Assembly (NCBI RefSeq): GCF_001889065.1
Contig: NZ_LWHB01000051.1
Span: 1 to 16,805, forward strand
Direction: 5' to 3'
From: Suttonella ornithocola
Lineage (GTDB): Bacteria > Pseudomonadota > Gammaproteobacteria > Cardiobacteriales > Cardiobacteriaceae
DNA: 16,805 nt
This document shows, piece by piece, positions 6,084 to 14,530 of the stretch. The notes beneath the pieces were generated by a model. That model did not search any database. It was not told the origin of the DNA and worked only from the letters and a program-made list of their open reading frames with translations. Each line of letters opens with the position of its first letter. Position 1 is the stretch's first letter. Made by a program: the position numbers and the translations under genes.

Positions 6084-6113
6084 AGCTTAATATTCGAGTT
6101 TCAATTTAGCTTA

Positions 6114-7946
6114 TTATTCTGAAGCTAATTGCGCTTGGTCAATGGTAATTTTTGCTTTACCTCTCAGCCATTCAACAACGCCTGCTTCCCAAAGGGCATT
6201 ATTACTGGCGTTTTGTAAATCTGTGTATTGCTTACGCAGTCGAGCTAATTTTTCTGGCGCTACTGCTTCCAAGTTAGTCGGCGTAATTGCGGTTAAATGA
6301 ATTAACACTAAATCATTGTTTTCTAATTCAATAATTGTATTAGCTTGTGTTTGTGTTAAAGCTTGCTCAAAAATGCGTACTTGCGTCGGTGCAACACTTT
6401 CCAAACTTAGTGCATTCATTTCTTTATGCGTTTCTACTTTTGCTTGTGCTTTTTGAATTAACGCTTCTGCTGATTGTTTTTTTGTCCAAGCTTGCATAAT
6501 CTCGTCTGCTACTGCTTTTTGTGCTTCTTTAGCATGGCTAATTTGATAAGCTTTTATCACTTGCGGACGAACAGCATCTAAAGGCTCTGGTTTAGGTAAT
6601 TCTCGCTGTGTAACCACAAGAAATAGACTGCGATGCTTGTCTAATTGAATTGGTTCAGCCACTTGGTTCACTTTAATAGCATTTTGACCAAACAAAGTTT
6701 GTTGGACTTTTGGATTTTTTAGCCAATCCAAAGAATCATTTACAGTAGTAATATTTTCAAGTGTTTGCAAAGAAGTTTGTGCTGTTTCCGCTAATTGCTC
6801 AATGCCTGCGCCTGACTGCACTGCATCAAACAAATCATTGGCTAAATGAATATAACGTTCCTCACTTTTTTGTGCGGCAATTTCTCGGCGAAGCTGTTCA
6901 GGTGAAATCGTATCAACTTGTTCGATTTTATCCACACGTACAATCATCTTACCGTATTCCGTATTGAAAACAGGCGAAACATCTCCTTCTGCTTTGAGTG
7001 CAAATAATGCTTCATCAGCTTCTTTACTAACCCCTTTTCCTTTTGCATTTAATAACAAATCACCTGCTTGACCGCTAATTTCGCCTTTTTTTACTGCTTC
7101 TGCAATAGCGTTAAAATCGCGCTCACCATCCGTAATGGCTTTTTCTGCTGCTTCAGCATCTTGATCATGGTCAAAGATAATATATTGTCCACTTCGACGA
7201 CTATTCGCCTGTTTTTTAGCCATTTCCGCTTGGATATCCGCTTCTGTTACATTATTTGGATCAGTCAAATTAGCAGCATCTAGTAATAGATAACGAATAT
7301 CCACCTTTTCTGGTGAAAGATAATTTTGTTGATGCGCATCATAATAGGTTTGTAAATCAGCATTGCTAGGATTGGCATTTACATAAGGCGCGATTGGTAA
7401 AGTTACCGTCGTAAAATCTCGATTTTGTAAAATGAGCTGCAATGCTAATTGTACCGTTTCGGGATTACGGATTTTAGCCGTTTCTAACATTTGATAGTAA
7501 CTATTGACCGTTTCATCTTGACGCACACTATACTGATAATTTGCCGCTGTAATCCGATTATTATTTAAAAATTGTTGATAAGCTTTATCATCATGGAATT
7601 GACCTTTAATCACTTCGTATAAAGCGTGATCTGAATATTCATAGCCATCTTTTAAAGCTTGATCGCGTAATAAATTCTGATTGATAATCAATGCCAATGC
7701 TTGTTCCTGCACCTGTGCTTCAGGCAAAGAAGGATTATTGGCTTTTACATTATTAGCGACTTGACTCAGTTGATGTGCATAAATTTCTTGACCATTAACG
7801 GTTGCCACTGGTCGATTACCATTTCCATGCGTAAGCGCAGGCACACCAATAAATAACATTCCTATACCCGCTACGATAACCAGTGCATAGACAAACGGAT
7901 TCAGTTTTTTCTTGGGAATATCGTCGGATGGATGGCGTTCTGTCAT
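6114..7946 (-). CDS. ppiD: membrane-anchored periplasmic folding factor PpiD (SurA-like)
   Basis: PpiD is an inner-membrane-anchored chaperone next to the Sec translocon that helps newly secreted proteins fold. The 610-residue product has a short basic cytoplasmic start, one membrane helix at about residues 17-36 (FVYALVIVAGIGMLFIGV), a SurA-N-like chaperone region (about 38-190), and one parvulin-like domain (about 245-345, ending in FNTEYGKMIVRVDKIE). A long helical C-terminal chaperone region follows. This is the normal PpiD plan and length. The parvulin domain is divergent, as in other PpiD proteins where isomerase activity is weak or absent. ATG 7946 has AGGA 7 nt upstream. It is followed by its own terminator, so it is transcribed alone or as the last gene after cysS. 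Confidence 0.9.
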   Translation of the reverse strand: MTERHPSDDIPKKKLNPFVYALVIVAGIGMLFIGVPALTHGNGNRPVATVNGQEIYAHQLSQVANNVKANNPSLPEAQVQEQALALIINQNLLRDQALKDGYEYSDHALYEVIKGQFHDDKAYQQFLNNNRITAANYQYSVRQDETVNSYYQMLETAKIRNPETVQLALQLILQNRDFTTVTLPIAPYVNANPSNADLQTYYDAHQQNYLSPEKVDIRYLLLDAANLTDPNNVTEADIQAEMAKKQANSRRSGQYIIFDHDQDAEAAEKAITDGERDFNAIAEAVKKGEISGQAGDLLLNAKGKGVSKEADEALFALKAEGDVSPVFNTEYGKMIVRVDKIEQVDTISPEQLRREIAAQKSEERYIHLANDLFDAVQSGAGIEQLAETAQTSLQTLENITTVNDSLDWLKNPKVQQTLFGQNAIKVNQVAEPIQLDKHRSLFLVVTQRELPKPEPLDAVRPQVIKAYQISHAKEAQKAVADEIMQAWTKKQSAEALIQKAQAKVETHKEMNALSLESVAPTQVRIFEQALTQTQANTIIELENNDLVLIHLTAITPTNLEAVAPEKLARLRKQYTDLQNASNNALWEAGVVEWLRGKAKITIDQAQLASE

Positions 7947-8085
7947 TGCTTGTTCCTAAAAAAAGAAAGTATTTTAGCTAGGCATTGTTATAAATGCCAT
8001 TCTTTTCATCCTATCTTTTCTTAATTCTCACTAAGTCATTTTTATATCTAAAAGCCAATTTTTACATTGTGCTGCTTCGATTTAT

Positions 8086-9465
8086 TTATTGATAATGCCA
8101 CTCTGTACCGTTTGGCGTATCTTTAATAACGATACCTTTATCGCTTAATTGCTGGCGAATAGCATCTGCCCGAGCATAGTCTTTATTTTGTTTTGCTTGT
8201 TGCCGCTCCGCTAATAATGCCTCTATCAGCTGTTCATCCAAATCACTATCATGATTTGCACTACCTTTTAAATAGTCGCTAGGATTTTGCTGCAATAATC
8301 CTAAACATCCGCCGAGCGTCTTTAAGGTATGCGCTAAGTTTCGCGTTTCTTCTCCGCTGGCTTTATTTAAAGCACGCGCTAAATCAAACAATACGGCTAA
8401 AGCTCTTGGCGTTGCCAAGTCATCATTCATGGCTGATTGATAGCTTTCAACATATTCAGGTAATAATTCCCCATCATTGACAGATTTATTTTCCAAAGCC
8501 GTATATAAACGTTTTAACGCTTTTTTCGCTTCTTCTATTGCGGCTGTGCTGTAATTGAGTGGCGCTCGATAATGGGTTTGTAAAATAAAGAAACGTAGCG
8601 TTTCCCCATCATAGGCTTTTAAGACTTCACGCACAGTGAAAAAATTGCCCAAGGATTTGCTCATTTTTTCATTATCAATCTGAACAAATCCATTATGTAT
8701 CCAAGTATTGACATGTTGATGTCCACAAGCGCCTTCACTTTGCGCGATTTCGCATTCATGATGCGGAAATTTCAAATCCATGCCTCCGCCGTGAATATCA
8801 AAATATTCGCCTAGAATTGTCTGGCTCATTGCACTACATTCAATATGCCATCCCGGTCGTCCTTCTCCCCATGGACTTTGCCATGCAGGCTCACCTACTT
8901 TTGCAGCTTTCCATAAGACGAAATCTAAAGGATCTTCCTTCGCTTCATTCACCGCGATTCTTTCGCCAGCGCGTAAATCTTCGATATTTCGGTTCGCTAA
9001 TTTTCCATAATCTGGAAAACTCCGTACACGATAATAAACATCGCCATTTTCCGCACGATAGGCATGGCCTTTTTGAATAAGCGTTTCAATTAAATGAATC
9101 ATATCCTCTATATGTGCGGTTGCTCGCGGCTCTATGTCTGGTCTAAGGCAGCCTAAAGCCGCCTCATCTTCATGCATCGCTAAAATAAATCGCTCTGTTA
9201 GCGCCTGAATAGGCTCTCCATTTTCATTCGCACGCGCAATAATTTTGTCATCAATATCGGTAATATTTCGAACATAACTTAGCTGATAAGATTCGCGTAA
9301 GTGTCGTGCTAAGGTATCAAACACCACCATGACTCGCGCATGCCCAATATGGCAATAATCATAAACGGTCATTCCGCAGACATACATTTTCACTTTTCCT
9401 GCTGTTATGGGTTGAAAAGTGCTTTTTTCGCGGGTAAGACTGTTATATAAACGCAAGTCGCTCAT
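8086..9465 (-). CDS. cysS: cysteinyl-tRNA synthetase
   Basis: This enzyme charges tRNA-Cys in the cytoplasm. The 459-residue protein has the class I motifs HIGH at 39-42 (CHIGHARV) and KMSKS at 267-271. The expected zinc ligands are C30, C210, H235 and E239. WHIECSAMS and GGGMDLKFPHHECE complete the active-site block. The length equals that of typical bacterial CysRS. ATG 9465 is preceded by AGGAA at good spacing. The gene is divergent from ppiA across 58 bp, so the two share a promoter region. No T-box or other leader was seen. The assignment is firm. Confidence 0.98.
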   Translation of the reverse strand: MSDLRLYNSLTREKSTFQPITAGKVKMYVCGMTVYDYCHIGHARVMVVFDTLARHLRESYQLSYVRNITDIDDKIIARANENGEPIQALTERFILAMHEDEAALGCLRPDIEPRATAHIEDMIHLIETLIQKGHAYRAENGDVYYRVRSFPDYGKLANRNIEDLRAGERIAVNEAKEDPLDFVLWKAAKVGEPAWQSPWGEGRPGWHIECSAMSQTILGEYFDIHGGGMDLKFPHHECEIAQSEGACGHQHVNTWIHNGFVQIDNEKMSKSLGNFFTVREVLKAYDGETLRFFILQTHYRAPLNYSTAAIEEAKKALKRLYTALENKSVNDGELLPEYVESYQSAMNDDLATPRALAVLFDLARALNKASGEETRNLAHTLKTLGGCLGLLQQNPSDYLKGSANHDSDLDEQLIEALLAERQQAKQNKDYARADAIRQQLSDKGIVIKDTPNGTEWHYQ

Positions 9466-9523
9466 AAGATTTCCTAAAGTTTTCTGATACTATACGCGCT
9501 TATTTTAACGGAAGGAGCAAATA

Positions 9524-10099
9524 ATGCGAAAGTTGCTTTTAGCTTTAGGGTTCGTTTCTCTACAGGTTTTAGCTAGCCCAACGGTTTTAATGAAAACCTC
9601 AGCAGGGGAAATGGAAATCGAACTTAATGAAAACGAAGCACCAAAAACCGTAGATAATTTTTTACGTTACGTCAAAGAAGGTTTTTATAATGGCACAACT
9701 TTTCATCGTGTCATTAAAGGTTTTATGATTCAAGGAGGTGGTTATGACGTTAATTATGAAAAACGTCCTACTCGTGGTCCAATCGCATCTGAAACGCAAA
9801 ATGGACTAAAAAATGATCGCGGAACCATTGCGATGGCACGCACTAGCGACCCACATTCGGCAACCTCTCAATTTTTTATTAACGTCGTGAATAATGACTT
9901 TTTAAATCCTGGTGGTGCTGATGCTTATGGCTATACCGTTTTTGGAAAAGTCATTAAAGGCATGGATGTTGCCGATAAAATTGCAGCATTGCCTACCACA
10001 GCGGCCGGGCCATTCTCACAAGATGTACCAGAAAAACCAGTTATTATTGAATCTATTAAAATCTTACCTGAAGCAGAAAATTCTGCGGATAAAAAATAA
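9524..10099 (+). CDS. ppiA: periplasmic cyclophilin-type peptidyl-prolyl isomerase PpiA
   Basis: Catalyses cis-trans isomerisation of Xaa-Pro bonds in the periplasm. The 191-residue protein starts with a signal peptide (MRKLLLALGFVSLQVLA, likely cut before SPTV). The cyclophilin core carries FYNGTTFHRVIKGFMIQGGG (catalytic Arg of FHRV), GTIAMART, and SATSQFFINV. A polar lysine-rich tail (ENSADKK) follows the core. ATG 9524 has a strong GGAAGGAG site. It is 27 nt ahead of ppiB and highly similar to it, so the pair is probably one operon and arose by duplication plus loss or gain of the signal peptide. Confidence 0.95.
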   Translation: MRKLLLALGFVSLQVLASPTVLMKTSAGEMEIELNENEAPKTVDNFLRYVKEGFYNGTTFHRVIKGFMIQGGGYDVNYEKRPTRGPIASETQNGLKNDRGTIAMARTSDPHSATSQFFINVVNNDFLNPGGADAYGYTVFGKVIKGMDVADKIAALPTTAAGPFSQDVPEKPVIIESIKILPEAENSADKK

Positions 10100-10126
10100 A
10101 ATTTATTGATAACAGAAGGAAACACT

Positions 10127-10624
10127 ATGATTCGTTTACAAACCAATAAAGGAACCATTGATTTAGAACTTGATTACGAAAATGCGCCTATTACCGCTAA
10201 AAACTTTGAACAATACGTCAAAGACGGTTTTTATAATGGCACAATTTTCCACCGCGTTATTCCTGGATTTATGATTCAAGGCGGAGGCATGGAAAGCGGA
10301 TTGCGTGAAAAAACAACGCGTGAACCCATTGAAAACGAAGCGACCAATGGCTTAAAAAATGACCGTGGCACTATCGCAATGGCACGTACACAAGACCCAC
10401 ATTCTGCAAGCGCACAATTTTTCATCAATCTAAAAGACAACGATTTCCTTAACCATAGCGGAAAAAGCCTACAAGGTTGGGGATATGCTGTTTTTGGAAA
10501 AGTCATTAACGGAATGGATGTTGTTGATGCTATTGCGGGCGTTAAAACTGGACGGATGGGCTATCACTCTGATGTTCCAACCGATGAAATTATCATTGAA
10601 AAAGCAGAAGTGATTAACGACTAA
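10127..10624 (+). CDS. ppiB: cytoplasmic cyclophilin-type peptidyl-prolyl isomerase PpiB
   Basis: This is the cytoplasmic partner of PpiA, with 165 residues and no signal peptide. It starts directly with MIRLQTNKGTIDLELDYENA. The catalytic blocks are FYNGTIFHRVIPGFMIQGGG, GTIAMARTQDPHSASAQFFI and WGYAVFGKVINGMDVV. ATG 10127 was chosen over 10106 because GAAGGAAA lies just in front of it and the protein then matches the family start exactly. It probably shares a transcript with ppiA. A hairpin follows the stop. Confidence 0.97.
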   Translation: MIRLQTNKGTIDLELDYENAPITAKNFEQYVKDGFYNGTIFHRVIPGFMIQGGGMESGLREKTTREPIENEATNGLKNDRGTIAMARTQDPHSASAQFFINLKDNDFLNHSGKSLQGWGYAVFGKVINGMDVVDAIAGVKTGRMGYHSDVPTDEIIIEKAEVIND

Positions 10625-10635
10625 TTTCTTCCTCT

Positions 10636-10662
10636 CAAGAGCGCGATATTACCGCGCTCTTG
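10636..10662 (+). terminator. hairpin after ppiB, possible terminator or attenuator
   Basis: Perfect 10-bp stem CAAGAGCGCG/CGCGCTCTTG with a 7-nt loop, 12 nt after the ppiB stop. No clean T run follows (AATCATTT), so termination may be weak and some transcripts could read into lpxH, whose ATG lies 15 nt downstream. Confidence 0.6.
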
Positions 10663-10677
10663 AATCATTTATCTCTC

Positions 10678-11454
10678 ATGAATAACACACACTCTCTCTC
10701 ATCTACACAACGCCCCATTATCTTTTTATCCGATATTCACCTTAACGAACATACGCCAGATATTACCCAAGCATTTCTAAACTACTTAGACACCTTAAAT
10801 CCCCATCCGCCTGAAGCTCTTTTTATTTTAGGCGACTTATTTGATGCTTGGCTAGGCGATCGGTTAATAGACAGATATGCCGAACACATTGCAAAAGCGC
10901 TATTTTCCCTTTCCCAACGGTGTCCTATTTTTTTTCAGCGCGGTAATCGTGACTTCTTAATGAGCACAGAATATTGCTATCAAAGCGGTATGACATTACT
11001 TCCCGAAATCTATCAATTGAGCATTGATGGACAAAGCCTATTACTCACACACGGAGATTTACTGTGTACTGATGATATTGCCTATCAGCGTCTTCGCAAA
11101 ATACTACAATCTGCACCATTCCGGCGCTTTGCAAATAAAATCCCTAGAGCGCTTGCTAAAAAGATTGCTAACTTTTTGCGTCGAAAAAGCAAAAAAGCAA
11201 ACACTCAAAAATCCTCAATCCTCATGGATGTTACCCATACTACCGTCAAACAATGGTTTGAAAAAAGTCACGCCAATTTACTCATCCATGGACACACCCA
11301 TCGCCCCGCTATTCATCATCTTTCAGCCCAACACACTCGCATTGTTTTGGGAGATTGGCAGCCAAATGGCAAAATTCTCATCTGGTATCAAGGAAAATAT
11401 CAACTCACTTTTCCACATAATTTTGCTGTTTCAGACAACAATCCAAACCAATAA
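10678..11454 (+). CDS. lpxH: UDP-2,3-diacylglucosamine diphosphatase LpxH
   Basis: Makes lipid X from UDP-diacylglucosamine in lipid A synthesis, at the inner face of the cytoplasmic membrane. The 258-residue protein carries all calcineurin-type metallophosphatase blocks: D19-x-H21 (SDIHL), G52-D53-x-x-D56 (GDLFDAW), G89-N90-R91-D92, H125 (THGD), and H206-x-H208 (GHTHRP). The basic insertion around residues 149-173 is expected for the hydrophobic cap. Start: ATG 10678. An in-frame TTG at 10660 lies inside the ppiB hairpin, and neither start has a clear ribosome site. Its presence implies a lipid A-bearing outer membrane. Confidence 0.95.
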   Translation: MNNTHSLSSTQRPIIFLSDIHLNEHTPDITQAFLNYLDTLNPHPPEALFILGDLFDAWLGDRLIDRYAEHIAKALFSLSQRCPIFFQRGNRDFLMSTEYCYQSGMTLLPEIYQLSIDGQSLLLTHGDLLCTDDIAYQRLRKILQSAPFRRFANKIPRALAKKIANFLRRKSKKANTQKSSILMDVTHTTVKQWFEKSHANLLIHGHTHRPAIHHLSAQHTRIVLGDWQPNGKILIWYQGKYQLTFPHNFAVSDNNPNQ

Positions 11455-11520
11455 GCTAAAAAAGTTGCTATAAATTTCGCTATAATCTTACTAACTATTC
11501 ATCTATAAAGAGGAGAACAT

Positions 11521-12006
11521 ATGAATAAGCCGACCAAGCTAGGAACTGTTGCTAATATCATGATTCCTAGCCCTGTTAAACTTCATCCCGACATTACGCT
11601 TATTCAAGCCGTTCATACCATGAGAGAAGTTGGCGCACGCTATCTACCTGTTGTAGATGACAGGGGCAACTATCTCGGTGGCTTTTCATCAATGACCATT
11701 ATTCGCCTTTTGTTACCACAAAGCGTCAGCATCAAAGAAGGAAAAAATCCATTTGAACTCAACTTCATGAACACTACCATTGAAGAACTCAGAGAACGAC
11801 TTGGTGAGCGAGGTCATGAACCTATTACAGAACATATTCTAAAAGACAAGCTTCCTGTCTGTACGCCAAATACCAGTATTATGGAAGCACTCAATATTCT
11901 ATATAAATACCACTATCATGTTGTCATTACAGAAGAAGGTAGCCGTCGCTTTTTGGGCGTTGTCACCATTAACGGTGTGCTAGAACATATTTGCAAACAA
12001 GGATAA
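11521..12006 (+). CDS. tandem CBS-domain protein, likely regulator of the adjacent permease
   Basis: The 161 residues consist almost entirely of a CBS pair: one repeat at about 9-60 (ANIMIPSPVKLHPDITLIQAV, then GARYLPVVDDRGNYLGGFS) and one at about 100-158 (LPVCTPNTSIMEALNILY, then HYHVVITEEGSRRFLGVVT). CBS pairs bind adenine nucleotides and act as sensors. It has a strong ribosome site (AGAGGAGA) and TATAAT at 11481-11486 upstream, though the matching -35 is unclear. Its stop is 3 nt from the start of the permease gene, so the two are surely co-translated. I infer that it senses energy charge or ligand for that transporter; no catalytic motif is present. Confidence 0.85.
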   Translation: MNKPTKLGTVANIMIPSPVKLHPDITLIQAVHTMREVGARYLPVVDDRGNYLGGFSSMTIIRLLLPQSVSIKEGKNPFELNFMNTTIEELRERLGERGHEPITEHILKDKLPVCTPNTSIMEALNILYKYHYHVVITEEGSRRFLGVVTINGVLEHICKQG

Positions 12007-12009
12007 CTT

Positions 12010-13350
12010 ATGCATCCACAAACAGCCCATGATGCTCACGTCATTTTTGGTCTTAATCCAATGTGGCTTTCTGGCATCATTCTCGTCTTAGTTTATATCG
12101 TTTTAATTACCGAAAAAGTTAATCGTGCCGTTATTGCCTTAATTGGCGCCTTTTTAATGATTTATTGTGGCTTATTAAACCAACAACAAGCCATCGCAAA
12201 AGTTGATTTCAATACCCTATGGTTGTTAATAGGAATGATGATGTTAGTCAGTATTACTGCAAAAACAGGCATCTTCCAATATGTCGCCATTCGAGCAGCG
12301 AAAATAGTACGCGCAAACCCCGTCGGTATCCTTATCATGCTAACTGGTATTACCGCTGTTTTTTCTGCGCTACTTGATAATGTTACTACTGTTTTGCTCA
12401 TTACGCCTGTTACTCTGCTCATCACCGAGCAGCTTAGAGTAAAAGCCTTTCCCTATCTCTTTGCGACAATTGTTGCCTCTAATATTGGCGGAACAGCAAC
12501 CTTAGTAGGCGATCCACCTAATATCATTATTGGTTCAGCAACAGGGCTAAGCTTTGATAAATTCATTATGCACATGACGCCAATTTCCCTTATTATCTTA
12601 ATTGCTCTTTGCATTGCCCTTTGGCTGATTTGCCGTAAACAACTTGTTACAACACTACGCCATCGCGCACAAATTATGCGTTTCGATGAAAAAGAAGCCA
12701 TTAGAGACCTTTCCTTACTCAAAAAATCCGCTTTTGTCTTTTTGCTTGTCCTCATTGGTTTTATTATTGGTCATCCTCTACATATCGAACCAGGCACCGT
12801 TGCGTTATCTGGCGCTGCGCTCTTAATGTTACTGGCCTATGGAAAAGAGCCCGCAGAAGAGCAAGGCGAAGACATTCACCACACCTTTTCAGAAGTTGAA
12901 TGGGTAACCATTTTCTTTTTTATGGGACTATTTATCATCGTTGGTGCTGTAGAACATAGCGGGCTACTCGAAGTCATGGGCGATAAACTCATTAGCGCAA
13001 CCGATGGAAATGTTGAAAAAATGGCTTATGCCGTTCTTTGGGTATCTGCTATCTTATCTTCCGTCTTAGATAACATTCCATTTGTCGCCACCATGATTCC
13101 ATTACTCGAAGCGGCAGGACAAAATATAGAGCCTAGCCAATTTGAAGCCGTTTGGTGGGCATTGGCATTAGGCGCTTGTTTAGGCGGAAATGGTACCCTT
13201 ATTGGCGCTAGCGCTAACCTAACCGTTGCCGCTTTTGCCGAAAAAGCTAAACAACCTATCGGTATGGTGCAATATGCAAAATACGGCTTTGTTCTTATGC
13301 TTATCACCATCGTCTTCGCCCACGCCTACTTATGGCTAAGATATTTTTAA
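12010..13350 (+). CDS. ion-transporter-superfamily permease (ArsB/NhaD/SLC13 type)
   Basis: The 446-residue inner-membrane protein has about eleven hydrophobic segments in two halves, each ending in the family's glycine-rich hairpin: ASNIGGTATLVGDPPNIIIG at about 157-176 and ALGACLGGNGTLIGASANL at about 394-412. Each is preceded by an LLDN-VTTVLLITP or LDNIPFVATMIP helix. These repeated blocks define the IT superfamily, which includes the ArsB arsenite exporter, NhaD Na+/H+ antiporters and SLC13/CitM anion carriers. The substrate cannot be told from sequence: no arsenic genes are nearby and the protein lacks an N-terminal extension. The cytoplasmic loop between the halves carries an acidic stretch (GKEPAEEQGED). 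Partnership with the CBS gene 3 nt upstream suggests nucleotide-dependent control. Confidence 0.88.
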   Translation: MHPQTAHDAHVIFGLNPMWLSGIILVLVYIVLITEKVNRAVIALIGAFLMIYCGLLNQQQAIAKVDFNTLWLLIGMMMLVSITAKTGIFQYVAIRAAKIVRANPVGILIMLTGITAVFSALLDNVTTVLLITPVTLLITEQLRVKAFPYLFATIVASNIGGTATLVGDPPNIIIGSATGLSFDKFIMHMTPISLIILIALCIALWLICRKQLVTTLRHRAQIMRFDEKEAIRDLSLLKKSAFVFLLVLIGFIIGHPLHIEPGTVALSGAALLMLLAYGKEPAEEQGEDIHHTFSEVEWVTIFFFMGLFIIVGAVEHSGLLEVMGDKLISATDGNVEKMAYAVLWVSAILSSVLDNIPFVATMIPLLEAAGQNIEPSQFEAVWWALALGACLGGNGTLIGASANLTVAAFAEKAKQPIGMVQYAKYGFVLMLITIVFAHAYLWLRYF

Positions 13351-13361
13351 ACAAACCACAA

Positions 13362-13400
13362 CAGTCAATTTTATTCTCGTAAATAAAATTGACTGAAAAT
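13362..13400 (+). terminator. hairpin terminator after the permease gene
   Basis: Perfect 14-bp stem from CAGTCAATTTTATT and its complement around a 6-nt loop, 12 nt after the stop. It is followed by AAAATTTT, so the T run is imperfect but usable. Confidence 0.75.
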
Positions 13401-13439
13401 TTTACCCTATTTGAACAGCCCTTACGCGCTTAACTAACG

Positions 13440-13570
13440 GAAACCTTTGAAAAATTCCGTTTTATACTAATTTTTGCTACTAGTAGAAAAATTAACACTT
13501 TGATTTTAGTATATTTTTAAAATTTAAAAAATTGAACTTTCTCTATTTTATGTTTGTTTGCAAAGGTCTC
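13440..13570. mobile_element. 131-bp GAGACC miniature element, copy 2, TSD TAACG
   Basis: Begins GAAACCTTTGAAAAATTCCG and ends GTTTGCAAAGGTCTC. It is flanked by perfect 5-bp repeats TAACG (13435-13439 and 13571-13575). Internally it is near-identical to the copy at 5821-5948 and shares the same order of AT-rich blocks (TTTTATACTAATTTTTGCTA near the left end). It is non-coding. Two copies with different duplications of the same length show transposition rather than chance repetition. Confidence 0.85.
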
Positions 13571-13600
13571 TAACGGTATGCACTGAGATTTACTAGACAT

Positions 13601-13628
13601 AAAAAAATGCTCGCAAAATGCGAGCATT
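13601..13628 (-). terminator. Rho-independent terminator of tRNA-Pro
   Basis: On the minus strand, 9-bp stem AATGCTCGC/GCGAGCATT with a 5-nt loop, followed by a T run (A run 13601-13607 on the plus strand), 11 nt after the tRNA-Pro 3' end. Confidence 0.92.
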
Positions 13629-13638
13629 AAAGAAACAT

Positions 13639-13715
13639 TGGTCGGGGAGACAGGATTTGAACCTGCGACCCCTTGCACCCCATGCAAGTGCGCTACCAGG
13701 CTGCGCTACACCCCG
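13639..13715 (-). tRNA. tRNA-Pro(GGG)
   Basis: Minus-strand cloverleaf of 77 nt: acceptor CGGGGTG-type stem closing with CTCCCCG, D arm GTAGCGCAGCCTGGTAGCGC, anticodon stem CTTGC/GCAAG with loop ATGGGGT (anticodon GGG), T arm GCAGGTTCAAATCCTG, and encoded CCA. It decodes CCC/CCU proline codons. Confidence 0.96.
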
Positions 13716-13729
13716 ACTAAGAGCGAAAT

Positions 13730-13757
13730 ATTATAATCAGAAAGGAAAAACATGCAA
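13730..13757 (-). promoter_or_regulatory. promoter of tRNA-Pro overlapping the pgeF start
   Basis: On the minus strand TTGCAT (13757-13752) and a perfect TATAAT (13735-13730) are spaced by 16 nt, 15 nt before the tRNA-Pro 5' end. The -35 box coincides with the ATG of pgeF on the other strand. Confidence 0.7.
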
Positions 13758-14504
13758 GCACCAAACACTCCTCTATGGCTATCAGCACAATGGGCAACAG
13801 ATATACCTGTTATTGCTGGTGTTAGCTTAACCTCTTCTCCTTTTGCAAAAGAAGGATTTAACCTTGCGCATCATGTAGAAGACGACATTGACCATGTAAT
13901 AGAAAATCGAAAAAAACTTTCTGAAGCAACCCATTTATCCGGTCAATGGCTATGGCTAAACCAAATTCATAGCACTACTGTTATTGAAGATAACCAATAT
14001 AACGAACATAACAACTACGGAGATGCCATTATCAGTAGAAATCCTAAAAAAATAGCTACCGTTTTAACCGCTGATTGTGTTCCTATCCTTATTAGTAACC
14101 AAGAAGGAACAGAAGTCGCTGCCATTCATGCCGGTTGGAGTGGTATCTATCAAGACATATTGACAGCAACCCTTACAAAACTACATACACCAACAACTAA
14201 ACTCTATGCATGGATAGGCCCATGTGCTAGTGCGCAAGCCTACGAAGTAGATGAAAACTTTTATCAACGATTTATTCATCAAGATAAAGCCTACCATTCT
14301 TATTTCCGATCAAATAGACCCAATCACTATCTGGCTGACCTAGTTGGTATGACAAAACATTTACTCATCCAAAATCAAATCTCCCCATCACACATTACTG
14401 GTGGCAACTTTTGCTCAATTAAAGAAGCGCGATTCTTTTCTTACCGAAGAGATGGAAAACTGTCTGGACGAATGGCAAGCTTTATCGCACCTAAAGCCGC
14501 ATAG
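13752..14504 (+). CDS. pgeF: peptidoglycan editing factor PgeF (YfiH, multicopper-oxidase-like laccase domain)
   Basis: The 250-residue protein belongs to the YfiH/LACC1 family. E. coli PgeF keeps misincorporated serine out of the murein stem peptide, and relatives show purine nucleoside phosphorylase activity. The zinc ligands are visible as H73 (NQIHSTTV), C109 (TADCVPI) and H126 (AAIHAGWSG). IGPCASAQAYEV and the closing FSYRRDG...GRMASFI block are also present. The length is normal. ATG 13752 has AGAAAGGA upstream. The region before it is wholly occupied by the divergent tRNA-Pro and its promoter, so its own promoter is not obvious. An insertion-sequence remnant begins 27 nt after the stop. 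Confidence 0.94.
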   Translation: MQAPNTPLWLSAQWATDIPVIAGVSLTSSPFAKEGFNLAHHVEDDIDHVIENRKKLSEATHLSGQWLWLNQIHSTTVIEDNQYNEHNNYGDAIISRNPKKIATVLTADCVPILISNQEGTEVAAIHAGWSGIYQDILTATLTKLHTPTTKLYAWIGPCASAQAYEVDENFYQRFIHQDKAYHSYFRSNRPNHYLADLVGMTKHLLIQNQISPSHITGGNFCSIKEARFFSYRRDGKLSGRMASFIAPKAA

Positions 14505-14530
14505 CTATAATAGTTAACCATAATTCTTAT

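Noticed and set aside
7982..7999. Hairpin GGCATT/AATGCC between cysS and ppiD.
   Set aside because: It is only a 6-bp stem with no T run on either strand, too weak to call a terminator.
13618..13830. Plus-strand ORF reading RQDLNLRPLAPHASALPGC.
   Set aside because: It is the well-known false translation of the antisense of a tRNA-Pro gene and ends inside pgeF.
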